Shown here: piece after piece, positions 44,663 through 53,355 of the stretch
Position numbering within the stretch: position 1 is the stretch's first letter
Layout of the letters: each line of letters opens with the position of its first letter
Assembly (NCBI GenBank): GCA_018608405.1
Contig: JABAZP010000009.1
Coordinates: 74,451-127,877, forward strand
Source: Flavobacteriales bacterium
Lineage (GTDB): Bacteria > Bacteroidota > Bacteroidia > Flavobacteriales_E > Vicingaceae
Reading direction: 5' to 3'
Length of the DNA stretch: 53,427 nt
Made by a program: the position numbers and the translations under genes
Notes under the pieces: model-generated
Told to the model about the DNA's origin: nothing
Databases searched by the model: none
Seen by the model: only the letters and a program-made list of their open reading frames with translations

Positions 44663-45661
44663 ATGAAGATTATTGTGCCAATGGCCGGTCGAGGAAGCCG
44701 CTTAAGACCTCACACATTAACTGTTCCTAAACCATTAGTTCCGGTTGCAGGAAAACCAATTGTTCAACGCTTAGTTGAAGACATTGCGGGTGTTTGTGAT
44801 GAAGCCATTGAAGAAATTGGGTTTATAATTGGTGACTTTGGTAAAGAAGTAGAACAACACCTAATTGAAGTGGCAGAAAGCTTGGGTGCAAAAGGAAATA
44901 TCTATTATCAAGAAGAAGCATTAGGAACGGCACACGCAATTTTATGCGCTAAAGAAATGATGGGAGGTAAAACCATTGTTGCCTTTGCTGACACATTATT
45001 TCGAGCTGATTTTAAATTAGATGATTCAAAAGATGGAATCATTTGGGTACAACAAGTTGCTGACCCTAAAGCATTTGGAGTTGTAAAACTTGATGAAAGC
45101 AATAACATCACAGATTTCATTGAGAAACCTCAAGAGTTTGTTTCGGATTTGGCCATTATTGGTATTTATTACTTTAAAGATGGAGAATACCTCAGGGACA
45201 ACCTACAGTACCTGCTTGATCATAAGATTATGGACAAGGGAGAATATCAAATTACGGATGCCTTAGAAAGAATGAAGGCTGCAGGAACTAAATTTGCTCC
45301 AGGTCAAGTAATAGAGTGGTTAGATTGTGGAAATAAAGACGCAACCGTAAATACCAACCAACGGGTGTTAGAATTTATAAAAGACCAGGATATTGTTTCT
45401 TCATCCGTTCAGCTTGAAAATGCTGTTATTGTTGAACCTTGTTATATTGGAGAAAATGTAAGTTTAAAAAACTGTATAATTGGTCCACATGTTTCAGTTG
45501 GTGCCAACACCACCATAGAGAATGCAGTAATTTCAAACTCTATTATTCAGAATGACACAACGATTAAAGGTTTAAATTTTACGAACTCAATGGTTGGCAA
45601 TAAAGTAAAAATCAACAAATCGGCGAAACAAATTAGCATTGGCGATTACAACGAGCTATAA
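44663..45661 (+). CDS. Sugar-phosphate nucleotidyltransferase with hexapeptide repeats
   Basis: The 332-residue protein begins MKIIVPMAGRGSRLRPHTLT, the NTP-binding loop of glucose-1-phosphate thymidylyltransferase-type enzymes, with KPLVPVAGKP and the metal-binding aspartate in VAFADTLF. From about residue 245 the repeats (VIVEPCYIGENVSLKNCIIG and onward) form a left-handed beta-helix. It activates a hexose phosphate for glycan assembly; the exact sugar is not determined. It fits with the flippase upstream. Confidence 0.88.
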   Translation: MKIIVPMAGRGSRLRPHTLTVPKPLVPVAGKPIVQRLVEDIAGVCDEAIEEIGFIIGDFGKEVEQHLIEVAESLGAKGNIYYQEEALGTAHAILCAKEMMGGKTIVAFADTLFRADFKLDDSKDGIIWVQQVADPKAFGVVKLDESNNITDFIEKPQEFVSDLAIIGIYYFKDGEYLRDNLQYLLDHKIMDKGEYQITDALERMKAAGTKFAPGQVIEWLDCGNKDATVNTNQRVLEFIKDQDIVSSSVQLENAVIVEPCYIGENVSLKNCIIGPHVSVGANTTIENAVISNSIIQNDTTIKGLNFTNSMVGNKVKINKSAKQISIGDYNEL

Positions 45662-45665
45662 TTAG

Positions 45666-47396
45666 ATGCGAAAACTCCTGCTTTCCATATTTACCATGGC
45701 CTTTTTATGGTCGTGCTCTGGTTCTAAAAATGCTGCTCAGCTACCAAAAGAGCAAGGGCATGATAAATCTGAGCTACGTGGAATTTTATTTGGTGAAACG
45801 TATGCTGATGCTGCAAAAGAAAAAATTCTTGGGAACTATGAAGCTTCGGAAAAGTTATTCCAAAAGGCTTTAGATATCAACCCGAATAGTGCGCCAGCTC
45901 ACTATGAGTTAGGAAATATATACAGCATACAAGAAAAACCTCAATTAGCCCTTGAGCAATATGAAATGGCAGTGAAAAGTGACAAATCAAATTACTGGTT
46001 TCATCTTTCATATGGCACGGCGCTCAGAGATTTAGGACAATCAGAGAAAGCCATAGAGGAATTCACAGCTCTTATAGCAAAAGAGCCCAAACGAATTGAG
46101 TTAAAGTATGAATTAGCTCAACTTTTATTGAATAATGATAAAAAAGAAGAAGGTTTAGAGGTTATCAACCAAATTGAAGAAGAATTAGGAGTAACTGAAG
46201 AAGTCTCATTTTTAAAACAAAGAGTGCACCTTTCAAATAACGAAGTTGATGCTGCAGCTGCTGAAATTCAAAAGTTAATAGACACCTACCCTAACGAAAT
46301 TAAGTATTATGGTGCGCTTGCTGATACATACGCCCTAAATGGAAGAAAGGAGGAAGCCCTTAAGGTTTATGAAAAAATGCAGCAGTTGGATTCTACCAAT
46401 TATAAACTGCAATTTTCTATGGCGGAATTTTACAGGCAAGAAGGAGAGAACGAGAAGCACATTGAAAATTTAAGCAAGGCATTCTTGAATCCGGAAATGG
46501 ACATTGATGAAAAAATTAAATACGTACTTACATTTTACGATGTAGACAGCAGAAATAAAGAACAGAAGCAGGACGGAATTGAATTATGTCGAAAAATTGC
46601 TTTGGCTCACCCCGAGAATGCTAAGTCTTTTGCTTTGCTCGCAGACTTCCAATATTTTGATAATCAAATTGAAGCGGCAAAACAATCGTATATAACAACT
46701 ATTTCGTTAGACAGTAGTCGGTTTCCAGTTTGGAATCAATTAATATTCATATTCGCTGATCAAGGTGACACGACTGAGCTAGTTGACTATAGTAGAAGAG
46801 CCATTGAACTCTTTCCAAATCAACCTACCGTTTATCTAACCTATGGTATTGGTCTGAGTCAGCAGGGTGATAACGAAAGAGCGATTGAGTACTTGGAATT
46901 AGGAAAAGACTTGGTTTTGGATAACCCTTCCATGAAAAGTCAATTTTACAGCTCTTTAGGAGATGCTTATCATGAAATTAATGACCATGTTAAGTCCGAC
47001 AAAAATTACGATCAAGCCTTGAGCCTAGATCCAAAAAACATCATTGTACTGAATAATTACAGCTACTATATTTCACTCAGAGATGAAAATTTGGAGAAAG
47101 CAAAAAAAATGTCTGCAAAATCGAACAATTTAGCGCCAAATCAAGCTTCCTTTCAAGACACTTATGCTTGGATTCTCTTTCAACTAAAAGAATATGAAAA
47201 TGCCAAAATTTGGATAGATAAGGCCATTGATAATTCGTCTGACCCAAGTGCAGAGTTACTGGAACACAAAGGAGACATTTTATTTCACCTGGGTGAATTA
47301 GAGGAAGCTGTAGAGTTTTGGAAAAGGGCAAAAAAGGCAGGAAGTACTTCAAAAACTATTGATAAAAAAATCACAGATAAAACCTATTATGAATAG
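45666..47396 (+). CDS. Tetratricopeptide repeat lipoprotein
   Basis: The 576-residue protein has a lipobox (FLWSC, C17) and TPR units along most of its length, such as ASEKLFQKALDINPNSAPAH and EKAIEEFTALIAKEPKRIEL. It probably scaffolds protein contacts at the inner face of the outer membrane. It lies 4 bases after the nucleotidyltransferase and overlaps the start of the DUF4292 gene by 8 bases. This trio with an EnvC-like protein recurs in Bacteroidota. Confidence 0.88.
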   Translation: MRKLLLSIFTMAFLWSCSGSKNAAQLPKEQGHDKSELRGILFGETYADAAKEKILGNYEASEKLFQKALDINPNSAPAHYELGNIYSIQEKPQLALEQYEMAVKSDKSNYWFHLSYGTALRDLGQSEKAIEEFTALIAKEPKRIELKYELAQLLLNNDKKEEGLEVINQIEEELGVTEEVSFLKQRVHLSNNEVDAAAAEIQKLIDTYPNEIKYYGALADTYALNGRKEEALKVYEKMQQLDSTNYKLQFSMAEFYRQEGENEKHIENLSKAFLNPEMDIDEKIKYVLTFYDVDSRNKEQKQDGIELCRKIALAHPENAKSFALLADFQYFDNQIEAAKQSYITTISLDSSRFPVWNQLIFIFADQGDTTELVDYSRRAIELFPNQPTVYLTYGIGLSQQGDNERAIEYLELGKDLVLDNPSMKSQFYSSLGDAYHEINDHVKSDKNYDQALSLDPKNIIVLNNYSYYISLRDENLEKAKKMSAKSNNLAPNQASFQDTYAWILFQLKEYENAKIWIDKAIDNSSDPSAELLEHKGDILFHLGELEEAVEFWKRAKKAGSTSKTIDKKITDKTYYE

Positions 47397-48210
47397 TCGT
47401 TTTAAATTCATTATCCCTCTTCTATTCCTGTTGGTTTTGTCTTCGTGTAAGCTGCAACAAAAAGCGAAGAGGAAAGACCTGAAGGTGAATAAAACCGAAT
47501 ACCTTCTTCAGCAATTGGATATGAATGAGTTTCAATTTGAACACCTCTCATTAAAAGCAGGAGTTCAATTGTATCAGGAGGGGAAGAAAACGCCTTTTAA
47601 AGCAAACATCCGTATTCGAAAAGATAGTCTGATATGGGTTTCCATCACTCCCGCTTTAGGCATTGAGATCGCTCGTGTTATGATTACTAGAGACTCTATA
47701 AAGGTGATGAATAGGATCGACCGAAACTATTTTATTGGAGACTATGATTACATTAATAATCGATTTAACCTAGAGCTAGAATTCCAAACAATTCAGGCAA
47801 TTTTGATTGGTAATGCAATTGATTTTGAACATGACGAAAAGGTTACTCTTTCCATTGATAAAGACAGGTATTACCTCGGTAACTTGAAAAAAAGAAAAGT
47901 TAAAAACGCAGAGCAAAAACCTGAACGAATTGAAAAACAAAAAGAAGAAGTCGTGAGCCTTTGGATAGACCAAAGTACGTTCAAGGTAAGTAATTTCATT
48001 TTCTCGGATTTAACGGCAAACCGTTTTCTTACCGGGGAGTATGAAAAATTTATTGGAGTTGAAAATCAATCTCTTCCAAGTATCTTGAATTTTGATTTCC
48101 AATCTGAAAAACCTGCAACGGTCAATTTACAATATTCTAAGGTATCTTTGGAGGGTCCTCTTAAATTCTCATTCAACATTTCGTCTAAATATGAACAAGT
48201 ATTTTATTAA
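47389..48210 (+). CDS. DUF4292 lipoprotein (LolA/LolB-like)
   Basis: The ATG at 47389 gives 273 residues with a lipobox ending LLVLSSC (C20). The beta-rich remainder (LKAGVQLYQEGKKTPFKANI and IWVSITPALGIEIARVMIT) matches DUF4292, which has a LolA/LolB-like half-barrel. It is likely an outer-membrane lipoprotein in lipid or lipoprotein handling. It overlaps both neighbours (8 bases upstream, 20 bases downstream). Confidence 0.83.
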   Translation: MNSRFKFIIPLLFLLVLSSCKLQQKAKRKDLKVNKTEYLLQQLDMNEFQFEHLSLKAGVQLYQEGKKTPFKANIRIRKDSLIWVSITPALGIEIARVMITRDSIKVMNRIDRNYFIGDYDYINNRFNLELEFQTIQAILIGNAIDFEHDEKVTLSIDKDRYYLGNLKKRKVKNAEQKPERIEKQKEEVVSLWIDQSTFKVSNFIFSDLTANRFLTGEYEKFIGVENQSLPSILNFDFQSEKPATVNLQYSKVSLEGPLKFSFNISSKYEQVFY

Positions 48211-49432
48211 GCGGGTATTTCTTTTATTCTTCTTAGTTGGGGGAATCTTATTGAACGGCTTTGCTCAATCAAAAAGTTCATTGCAGAATAAAAAGAAAAA
48301 GCTACAACAAGAAATTCAATACACGAATAAGTTATTGGAGGAGACGGAGAAAACAAAAAAAACTTCCCTCAGCCAGTTGCAACAATTGAATAAGAAAATT
48401 TCTTCCCGTCAAATACTTATTCAAACTATTGAACAAGAAATTAAACTATTGAATGACAGTATAGCTATTCAAGTGGCAACGGTTGACAGTCTCGAGTCTA
48501 ACCTAACCGACTTAAAAGCAGAGTATGCCGAAATGGTTCGTAAAGCATACCGGAATAGAAGCGATTATAATAAATTGATGTTTCTTTTTTCTGCCAATAA
48601 CTTCAACCAAGCGTACAAACGACTGAAGTACTTTCAGCAATATGCTAGGTTTCAACAAGAGCAAGCAGAACGAATTAAGCAAGAACAAGTTGAAATTGAT
48701 AAGCAAATTAAGTTGTTAGAGGCCATTCGCAAAAGTAACGAGGGTTTGCTAAAAGCAGAGTTGAATGAAAGAAACGTTTTAGCATCAGAAAAATCGAAAA
48801 AAGAAAAAGTAGTCATAAGCTTGAAAGGAAAAGAAAAGGAATTAAAATCTCAATTGGATAAAAAGAGACGAGATCAAAAGAAGGTAAATGCAGCAATTGA
48901 AAGAATAATTGCCGAAGAAATACGCAAAGCGCGAGAAGCTGCCGCTAAAAAGGGTAAATCTGAAAAAGGCTTTCCAATGACGCCTGAAGCAAGAGAATTA
49001 AGTAATTCTTTTACCGCAAACAAAGGTAAATTACCTTGGCCTGTTTCAGAAGGTGTAATTGTTTCTAATTTTGGAAATAACCGTCATCCTACGTTACCTA
49101 ATGTAATTGTAGAAAATAATGGGATTGATATTTCTACCAAAAAAGGAAACATAGGTAGGTCGAGTTTTAGCGGAACAATTATCAATATCGTCACTATTCC
49201 GGGTCAGGGAAAAATGGTTCTAGTTAACCACGGAGAATATTTCACTACATACTCTCCCTTTAAAGAAGTTTTTGTTTCATCAGGAGATAAACTAACCACC
49301 AAACAAGATTTAGGGGTATTAATGAATGAAAGTGGTGAAAACACTTCAACCATGCACTTCGAAATTTGGAAGGCTCAGGGATCAGGAAAAGCGATAAAGT
49401 TAAATCCTGCAAGTTGGATTTATAAGAATTAA
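48191..49432 (+). CDS. EnvC-like murein hydrolase activator (degenerate M23)
   Basis: From the ATG at 48191 the protein has 413 residues: a signal peptide (to about residue 24, GFAQS), a long coiled coil (about 26-290, rich in K, E and Q) and a C-terminal LytM domain (about 315-413). In this domain NNGIDIS stands where active M23 enzymes have HxGxDI, and STMHFEIWK where they have HxHFE. The loss of zinc ligands points to an EnvC-type activator of amidases and not to an active peptidase. Confidence 0.88.
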   Translation: MNKYFIKRVFLLFFLVGGILLNGFAQSKSSLQNKKKKLQQEIQYTNKLLEETEKTKKTSLSQLQQLNKKISSRQILIQTIEQEIKLLNDSIAIQVATVDSLESNLTDLKAEYAEMVRKAYRNRSDYNKLMFLFSANNFNQAYKRLKYFQQYARFQQEQAERIKQEQVEIDKQIKLLEAIRKSNEGLLKAELNERNVLASEKSKKEKVVISLKGKEKELKSQLDKKRRDQKKVNAAIERIIAEEIRKAREAAAKKGKSEKGFPMTPEARELSNSFTANKGKLPWPVSEGVIVSNFGNNRHPTLPNVIVENNGIDISTKKGNIGRSSFSGTIINIVTIPGQGKMVLVNHGEYFTTYSPFKEVFVSSGDKLTTKQDLGVLMNESGENTSTMHFEIWKAQGSGKAIKLNPASWIYKN

Positions 49433-49469
49433 TAGTCAAGTTGTAGGCGTTTTTTATAAAAAGGCCTCA

Positions 49470-49973
49470 TTAGTTGAGCATTTCTTCTAGCTCAGCAATT
49501 TTTGCGTTATCTGCATCAAAAATTAACTGCGCTTTCTCGTAAAATGGAGCTCTTTGACCTAAGCTTTCTGCTATAAACAACTTCAATTCAGAATCTGACA
49601 GGTGGGCCACTAAAGGCCTCATTTGTTTGTTTTGTCGTAAACGTCCTAAAATTCTTGATTCAGATCGTTTCAAATAAACGGTTGTTCCAACATCATTGAT
49701 GTAATCCATGTTATTATAAAAACAAGGTGTTCCTCCACCTAAAGCAATAACTGCTTTCTCGTGTTTTGGAATGGACCGTAGCATTTCGGCTTCTACTTTT
49801 CTAAAGTATGCCTCTCCTTGGTTTTCGAAAATACTTGAAATGGATTGATTCTCTTGAAGTTCAATTTGTTGGTCTAAATCTACAAAAGCAACATTCAATT
49901 TTCTTGCTAACTTCTTACCCCTTGATGTTTTACCGGAAGCCATGAATCCAATCAAAAAAATGGGATAATTCAT
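49470..49973 (-). CDS. aroK: Shikimate kinase
   Basis: AroK phosphorylates shikimate in the pathway to chorismate, which supplies aromatic amino acids and menaquinone. The 167-residue protein has the P-loop GFMASGKTSRGKKLA, the VDLDQQIE substrate motif, EAYFRKVE and the ALGGGTP loop. Its ATG overlaps the TGA of the SDR gene by 4 bases, so the two are cotranscribed. Confidence 0.95.
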   Translation of the reverse strand: MNYPIFLIGFMASGKTSRGKKLARKLNVAFVDLDQQIELQENQSISSIFENQGEAYFRKVEAEMLRSIPKHEKAVIALGGGTPCFYNNMDYINDVGTTVYLKRSESRILGRLRQNKQMRPLVAHLSDSELKLFIAESLGQRAPFYEKAQLIFDADNAKIAELEEMLN

Positions 49974-50776
49974 TTCAATGGTGAATCGGGTTCTTTTTTC
50001 ATTTCTCTAAATACCATCCTTTGCAGAAACTTAGGAGCCCATTTTGACAAGAAAACAGCCAACTTTCCTTCGCTGGTTAAGACCAAGCTTTGATCTCTGT
50101 TCACAATGCTTTTGTAAATGTCTGTAGCTACTTCTCCGGGTTGCATCATTTTTGCCTCTGATCTCGGGGACTCTCCTTGAGCTGTGCCATCTGCCGTTAG
50201 TGCAGAAGTACGAATGTTTGAAGCCGTAAAGCCGGGGCAAGCCACTAACACATGGAGACCCTTTTCAATGTTTTCAATTCGTAATGCATCTAAAAATCCA
50301 TGCATGGCATACTTAGAGGCAGAATAACCTGTTCTTGCAGGTAAGCCCACATAACCTGCAATGGACGAGACTCCAACTACGCTACCTTTATTTTTTAAAA
50401 TATAAGGCAGTGCATATTTGGTGCAATTGACCATTCCAAAAAAGTTAATGTCCATTACTTCTCGAATAACACTCAAATCTGTTTCATTGAAAATAGCACG
50501 CATTGAGATTCCTGCATTGTTGATAAGAACGTCAATCTTTTTAAACTTTTCTACTGTTTTTGAAATCAAATTCTCGCAATCAGAAGGCTTTGAAACGTCA
50601 CAGGGCACAGAAAGACAAGAACCACCCTCTTTAGAGATCTCTTCTTCTACAGCTTTCAACTTACCTTCTGAACGAGCGGCAAGCACCACATTGGAGCCTT
50701 TTTTGGCAAAATATAACGCAGTGGCCTTTCCTATCCCAGAAGAAGCGCCTGTAACTATTACAACCTTGTCTTTCAT
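49970..50776 (-). CDS. Short-chain dehydrogenase/reductase
   Basis: The 268-residue enzyme has the NAD(P) motif TGASSGIGKATA (about residues 9-20), the NNAG motif, the catalytic serine in SSIAGYVGLPA, and YSASK as the YxxxK pair. The C-terminal WAPKFLQRMVFREMKKEPDS suggests membrane association as in some DhrS7-like members. Substrate unknown. It is divergent from the GNAT-like gene. Confidence 0.9.
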   Translation of the reverse strand: MKDKVVIVTGASSGIGKATALYFAKKGSNVVLAARSEGKLKAVEEEISKEGGSCLSVPCDVSKPSDCENLISKTVEKFKKIDVLINNAGISMRAIFNETDLSVIREVMDINFFGMVNCTKYALPYILKNKGSVVGVSSIAGYVGLPARTGYSASKYAMHGFLDALRIENIEKGLHVLVACPGFTASNIRTSALTADGTAQGESPRSEAKMMQPGEVATDIYKSIVNRDQSLVLTSEGKLAVFLSKWAPKFLQRMVFREMKKEPDSPLK

Positions 50777-50781
50777 ACTTC

Positions 50782-50809
50782 TTTGCTAAACTAAGCTTTC
50801 TTAGTTTTG
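50782..50809 (+). promoter_or_regulatory. Candidate promoter of the GNAT-like gene
   Basis: TTTG (50782-50785) and TAGTTTTG (50802-50809) are separated by 16 bases, near the Bacteroidota spacing. The box lies 27 bases before the ATG at 50837. The start at 50807 would overlap it. Confidence 0.45.
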
Positions 50810-50836
50810 TTTTGCATTTTCAAATTTAAACTAAGC

Positions 50837-51997
50837 ATGACAATCTCAACTGTTAATAACGCTAAAACTGAAAAAGAATTTCACCAACTTCCTTTTGACA
50901 TTTATAAAAATGATAAAAACTGGGTGCCACACTTGAAGCAAGACATTGAAAAAGTGTTCGATAAAAAATTCAATAAGTATTTCAGACATGGTGAGGCAGC
51001 ACGTTGGATACTCCAAAAAGATGGCAAAACAATAGGGAGAATTGCTGCATTTATTAACGAAAAGGCCAATAAAAAGTCGAATACCAAAATTGGTGGTGTA
51101 GGCTTTTTCGAATGCATTGACGATGAAGCTGCAGCATTTAAGCTATTTGATACCGCTAAGGCATGGATTGAGAATAAGGGAATGGATACTATTGAGGGGC
51201 CTGTTAATTTTGGAGAAAAGGACAAATATTGGGGCTTAATCACTGAAAATTTTGAGTACCCGCCCTATTACAATCAGAATTACAATCCTGCTTATTACGT
51301 GCCCTTCTTTGAAAATTACGGGTTTAAAAAGTATTACGAGCAATTTATATTTTATCGCAATACCACCGATGAACTAATACCGTTGCTTAAAGAGAAGTCT
51401 GTTAGAATTCGAAAAGACCCTAAGTTCACGTTTGATACGATCAAGAAAAACAACTTAGAGAAATATGCCGAGGACTTTAGAACCATTTACAATAGAGCCT
51501 GGGTGAAGCACGAAGGATTTGCAGGTATGGAAAAGCGCCAAGCCATGACCATTATGAAAACCATCAAACCCATATTAGATGAAGACCTCATTCACTTTGC
51601 TTATTACGATGGTCGCCCAGTTGGTTTTTTTATAGCCTTGCCAGAGATCAATCAAATATTTAAATACGTTAATGGTAATTTAAATTGGTGGGGAAAGTTG
51701 AAGTTTTTATATCATAAACTAAAAGGAACCTGCACTACCTTTTTTGGGTTGGCATTTGGCATTGATCCAGATTTTCAAGGAAAAGGCCTTGAAGGTGCCA
51801 TTTTTGACGAATGTAAACGTGTTGTAAATGCCAATGGAAGTTATAAAGATGTTGTTATTACGTGGATTGGTGACTTTAACCCTAAAATGATTCATGTTAT
51901 TGAAAACTTAGGTGCTACGAAGCTGAGAACATTGGCCACTTATCGCTTTTTAATGGATCCAGATGCTGTTTTTACTAGGGCAAAAATCATTAACTAA
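50837..51997 (+). CDS. GNAT-like N-acetyltransferase family protein
   Basis: From the ATG at 50837 the protein has 386 residues. Marks include FDIYKNDKNWVPHLKQDI, the GKTIGRIAAFIN strand, the GPVNFGEKDKYWGL block and the acyl-CoA-binding-like stretch FGIDPDFQGKGLEGAIF. This double-GNAT-like family is common in Bacteroidota, with unknown substrates. Confidence 0.85.
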   Translation: MTISTVNNAKTEKEFHQLPFDIYKNDKNWVPHLKQDIEKVFDKKFNKYFRHGEAARWILQKDGKTIGRIAAFINEKANKKSNTKIGGVGFFECIDDEAAAFKLFDTAKAWIENKGMDTIEGPVNFGEKDKYWGLITENFEYPPYYNQNYNPAYYVPFFENYGFKKYYEQFIFYRNTTDELIPLLKEKSVRIRKDPKFTFDTIKKNNLEKYAEDFRTIYNRAWVKHEGFAGMEKRQAMTIMKTIKPILDEDLIHFAYYDGRPVGFFIALPEINQIFKYVNGNLNWWGKLKFLYHKLKGTCTTFFGLAFGIDPDFQGKGLEGAIFDECKRVVNANGSYKDVVITWIGDFNPKMIHVIENLGATKLRTLATYRFLMDPDAVFTRAKIIN

Positions 51998-52056
51998 TCT
52001 GATTTTCAGCCACTCAAAAAAAATGTGTTTTTTTTGAAAAAAAAAGACAAAAAATC

Positions 52057-52087
52057 TTTGCCATATTAATCTTGGCGGGTATCTTTG
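52057..52087 (+). promoter_or_regulatory. Strong promoter of tRNA-Lys
   Basis: TTTG (52057-52060), 19 bases, then TATCTTTG (52080-52087) is a perfect Bacteroidota promoter. The predicted transcription start, about 52092-52095, lies about 10 bases before the tRNA. It is the best promoter in the window and serves as a reference for the others. Confidence 0.8.
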
Positions 52088-52103
52088 CCGTCCGAAAAAA
52101 AAT

Positions 52104-52176
52104 GACTCGTTAGCTCAGCTGGTAGAGCACGTCCCTTTTAAGGATGGGGTCCTGGGTTCGAACCCCAGACGAGTCA
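52104..52176 (+). tRNA. tRNA-Lys (anticodon UUU)
   Basis: The acceptor stem GACTCGT/ACGAGTC, D-arm GCTC...GAGC, anticodon stem CGTCC/GGATG with loop CTTTTAA, and T-arm CTGGG-TTCGAAC-CCCAG fold correctly. The anticodon TTT gives lysine. CCA is not encoded. The gene has its own promoter and terminator. Confidence 0.97.
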
Positions 52177-52187
52177 CAAAATCGGAA

Positions 52188-52218
52188 AAGCCACACTGCA
52201 AGGTGTGGCTTTTTTTGT
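52188..52218 (+). terminator. Rho-independent terminator of tRNA-Lys
   Basis: AAGCCACAC (52188-52196) pairs with GTGTGGCTT (52203-52211) and is followed by a T run. It lies 11 bases after the tRNA end. Confidence 0.9.
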
Positions 52219-52255
52219 TTGTTTCCATTTATGAAATAGGTAACATACTCAAAAC

Positions 52256-52286
52256 AAAAAAGGTAAGCCTTTGCTTACCTTTTTTT
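52256..52286. terminator. Bidirectional terminator between tRNA-Lys and the T9SS cargo gene
   Basis: AGGTAAGC (52261-52268) and GCTTACCT (52273-52280) form a perfect stem flanked by an A run and a T run. It can end transcription from the minus-strand cargo gene as well as from the left. Confidence 0.8.
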
Positions 52287-52347
52287 ATTCTTCACATCTC
52301 TTAAACAGTTAATGTCTGGTGATCCTTTTGGACACCTTTTGAAACTT

Positions 52348-52998
52348 TTATTGGAGGATAATCTTTTGAACGATTTGCTCATTTTTAGAAGTGAACTTCA
52401 TGAAATAAATCCCTGGACTCAAAGTAGTCAAATCTACCTTAGAAGTATTTGGAGAAATAGTACCAATCAATGCTTCTCTCCCACTCAAATCAATTAACTG
52501 AAAGTTTTGCCGGCTTCCTGTTGTATTCTTAACTGATATAAAATCCGAAGTAGGATTTGGATAGACACTAAACTTTTCTGCAACAGAAGAATTTGATAAT
52601 CCGGTTACATTACAAGAGGTTACGGTTAATGAACCTAACGAAACGGTATTTCCTTTTATGTTGTCTATGTAAGCACTAGCGTCTACAGAATATACTGCAG
52701 GTGGCAGGTTTGCCACAGTTTGAGTAAAAACAGGATTGCTAATGGCACCGGCACAAATTGGTGAACTTGTATAATTTACATCAATATTCAGAGTTGTGCC
52801 TGAAACAGAATAGGTAGATGGACCCTGCACCCAATTAATACAACCTAAATAGGTATTAATCGTTATCGTCGTACTAGAGCAAGAATCTATACTGCTTTGA
52901 GCAATTGAGCCGCTAGTAACTGAAAAGTTCTGGCTATTAGCATTTATTGCAAACAAAAATGCAAGTAAAAAAATAGAAAAAGTAGTTTTTTTCATCAT
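52348..52998 (-). CDS. Secreted protein with T9SS type A sorting domain
   Basis: The 216-residue protein has a signal peptide (to about residue 22, NANSQ), a short serine/threonine-rich beta domain with cysteines (40-135) and a C-terminal sorting domain (about 140-216) with FSVYPNPTSDFISVKN and LSPGIYFMKFTSKNEQIVQK. The sorting domain directs export through the type IX system. No enzyme motif is seen. The start is one of two adjacent ATGs at 52998 and 52995. Confidence 0.88.
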   Translation of the reverse strand: MMKKTTFSIFLLAFLFAINANSQNFSVTSGSIAQSSIDSCSSTTITINTYLGCINWVQGPSTYSVSGTTLNIDVNYTSSPICAGAISNPVFTQTVANLPPAVYSVDASAYIDNIKGNTVSLGSLTVTSCNVTGLSNSSVAEKFSVYPNPTSDFISVKNTTGSRQNFQLIDLSGREALIGTISPNTSKVDLTTLSPGIYFMKFTSKNEQIVQKIILQ

Positions 52999-53020
52999 GT
53001 GATTTGGTTTTTAGTTTCGT

Positions 53021-53028
53021 CAAAAATA
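53021..53028 (-). promoter_or_regulatory. Candidate promoter -7 box of the T9SS cargo gene (TATTTTTG)
   Basis: TATTTTTG on the minus strand lies 22 bases before the first ATG. It matches the -7 consensus exactly; no clear -33 element is seen. Confidence 0.42.
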
Positions 53029-53355
53029 GTTTAATTTAATTCAATAATGCTCAATTCGAAAAACTGCGTTACTCCCACGTGCCGGCAACTCTGACAACAA
53101 TCAACAATTCATCTGACATAACTCATGGTTCAAAATGCTAATGCTTCGCACCTTTGAGTCGCAAGTATTAACCAATAACAGAAAGAAATGGACATAGCGT
53201 AAGACGTAAAATAGCTAAGTCATTCAATATAAATCCGATTGACTTTGTTAGCACACCCGAAAAAGACTAAAATTAAACCCATGAGTAACTCAAAAAGACA
53301 ATTATATTAATCCTTTAAAATCAAAAGGTTTTAATTAACAAAATTTGTAGAAAAA
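53029..53355. other. Gene-poor region at the window end
   Basis: About 330 bases with only very short frames (for example MSNSKRQLY from 53281). No RNA gene, terminator or consensus promoter is recognisable. It could be decayed coding DNA. Confidence 0.4.

Noticed and set aside
50418..50789. Plus-strand frame of 123 residues opposite the SDR gene
   Set aside because: Shadow of the SDR frame, which has all catalytic motifs.
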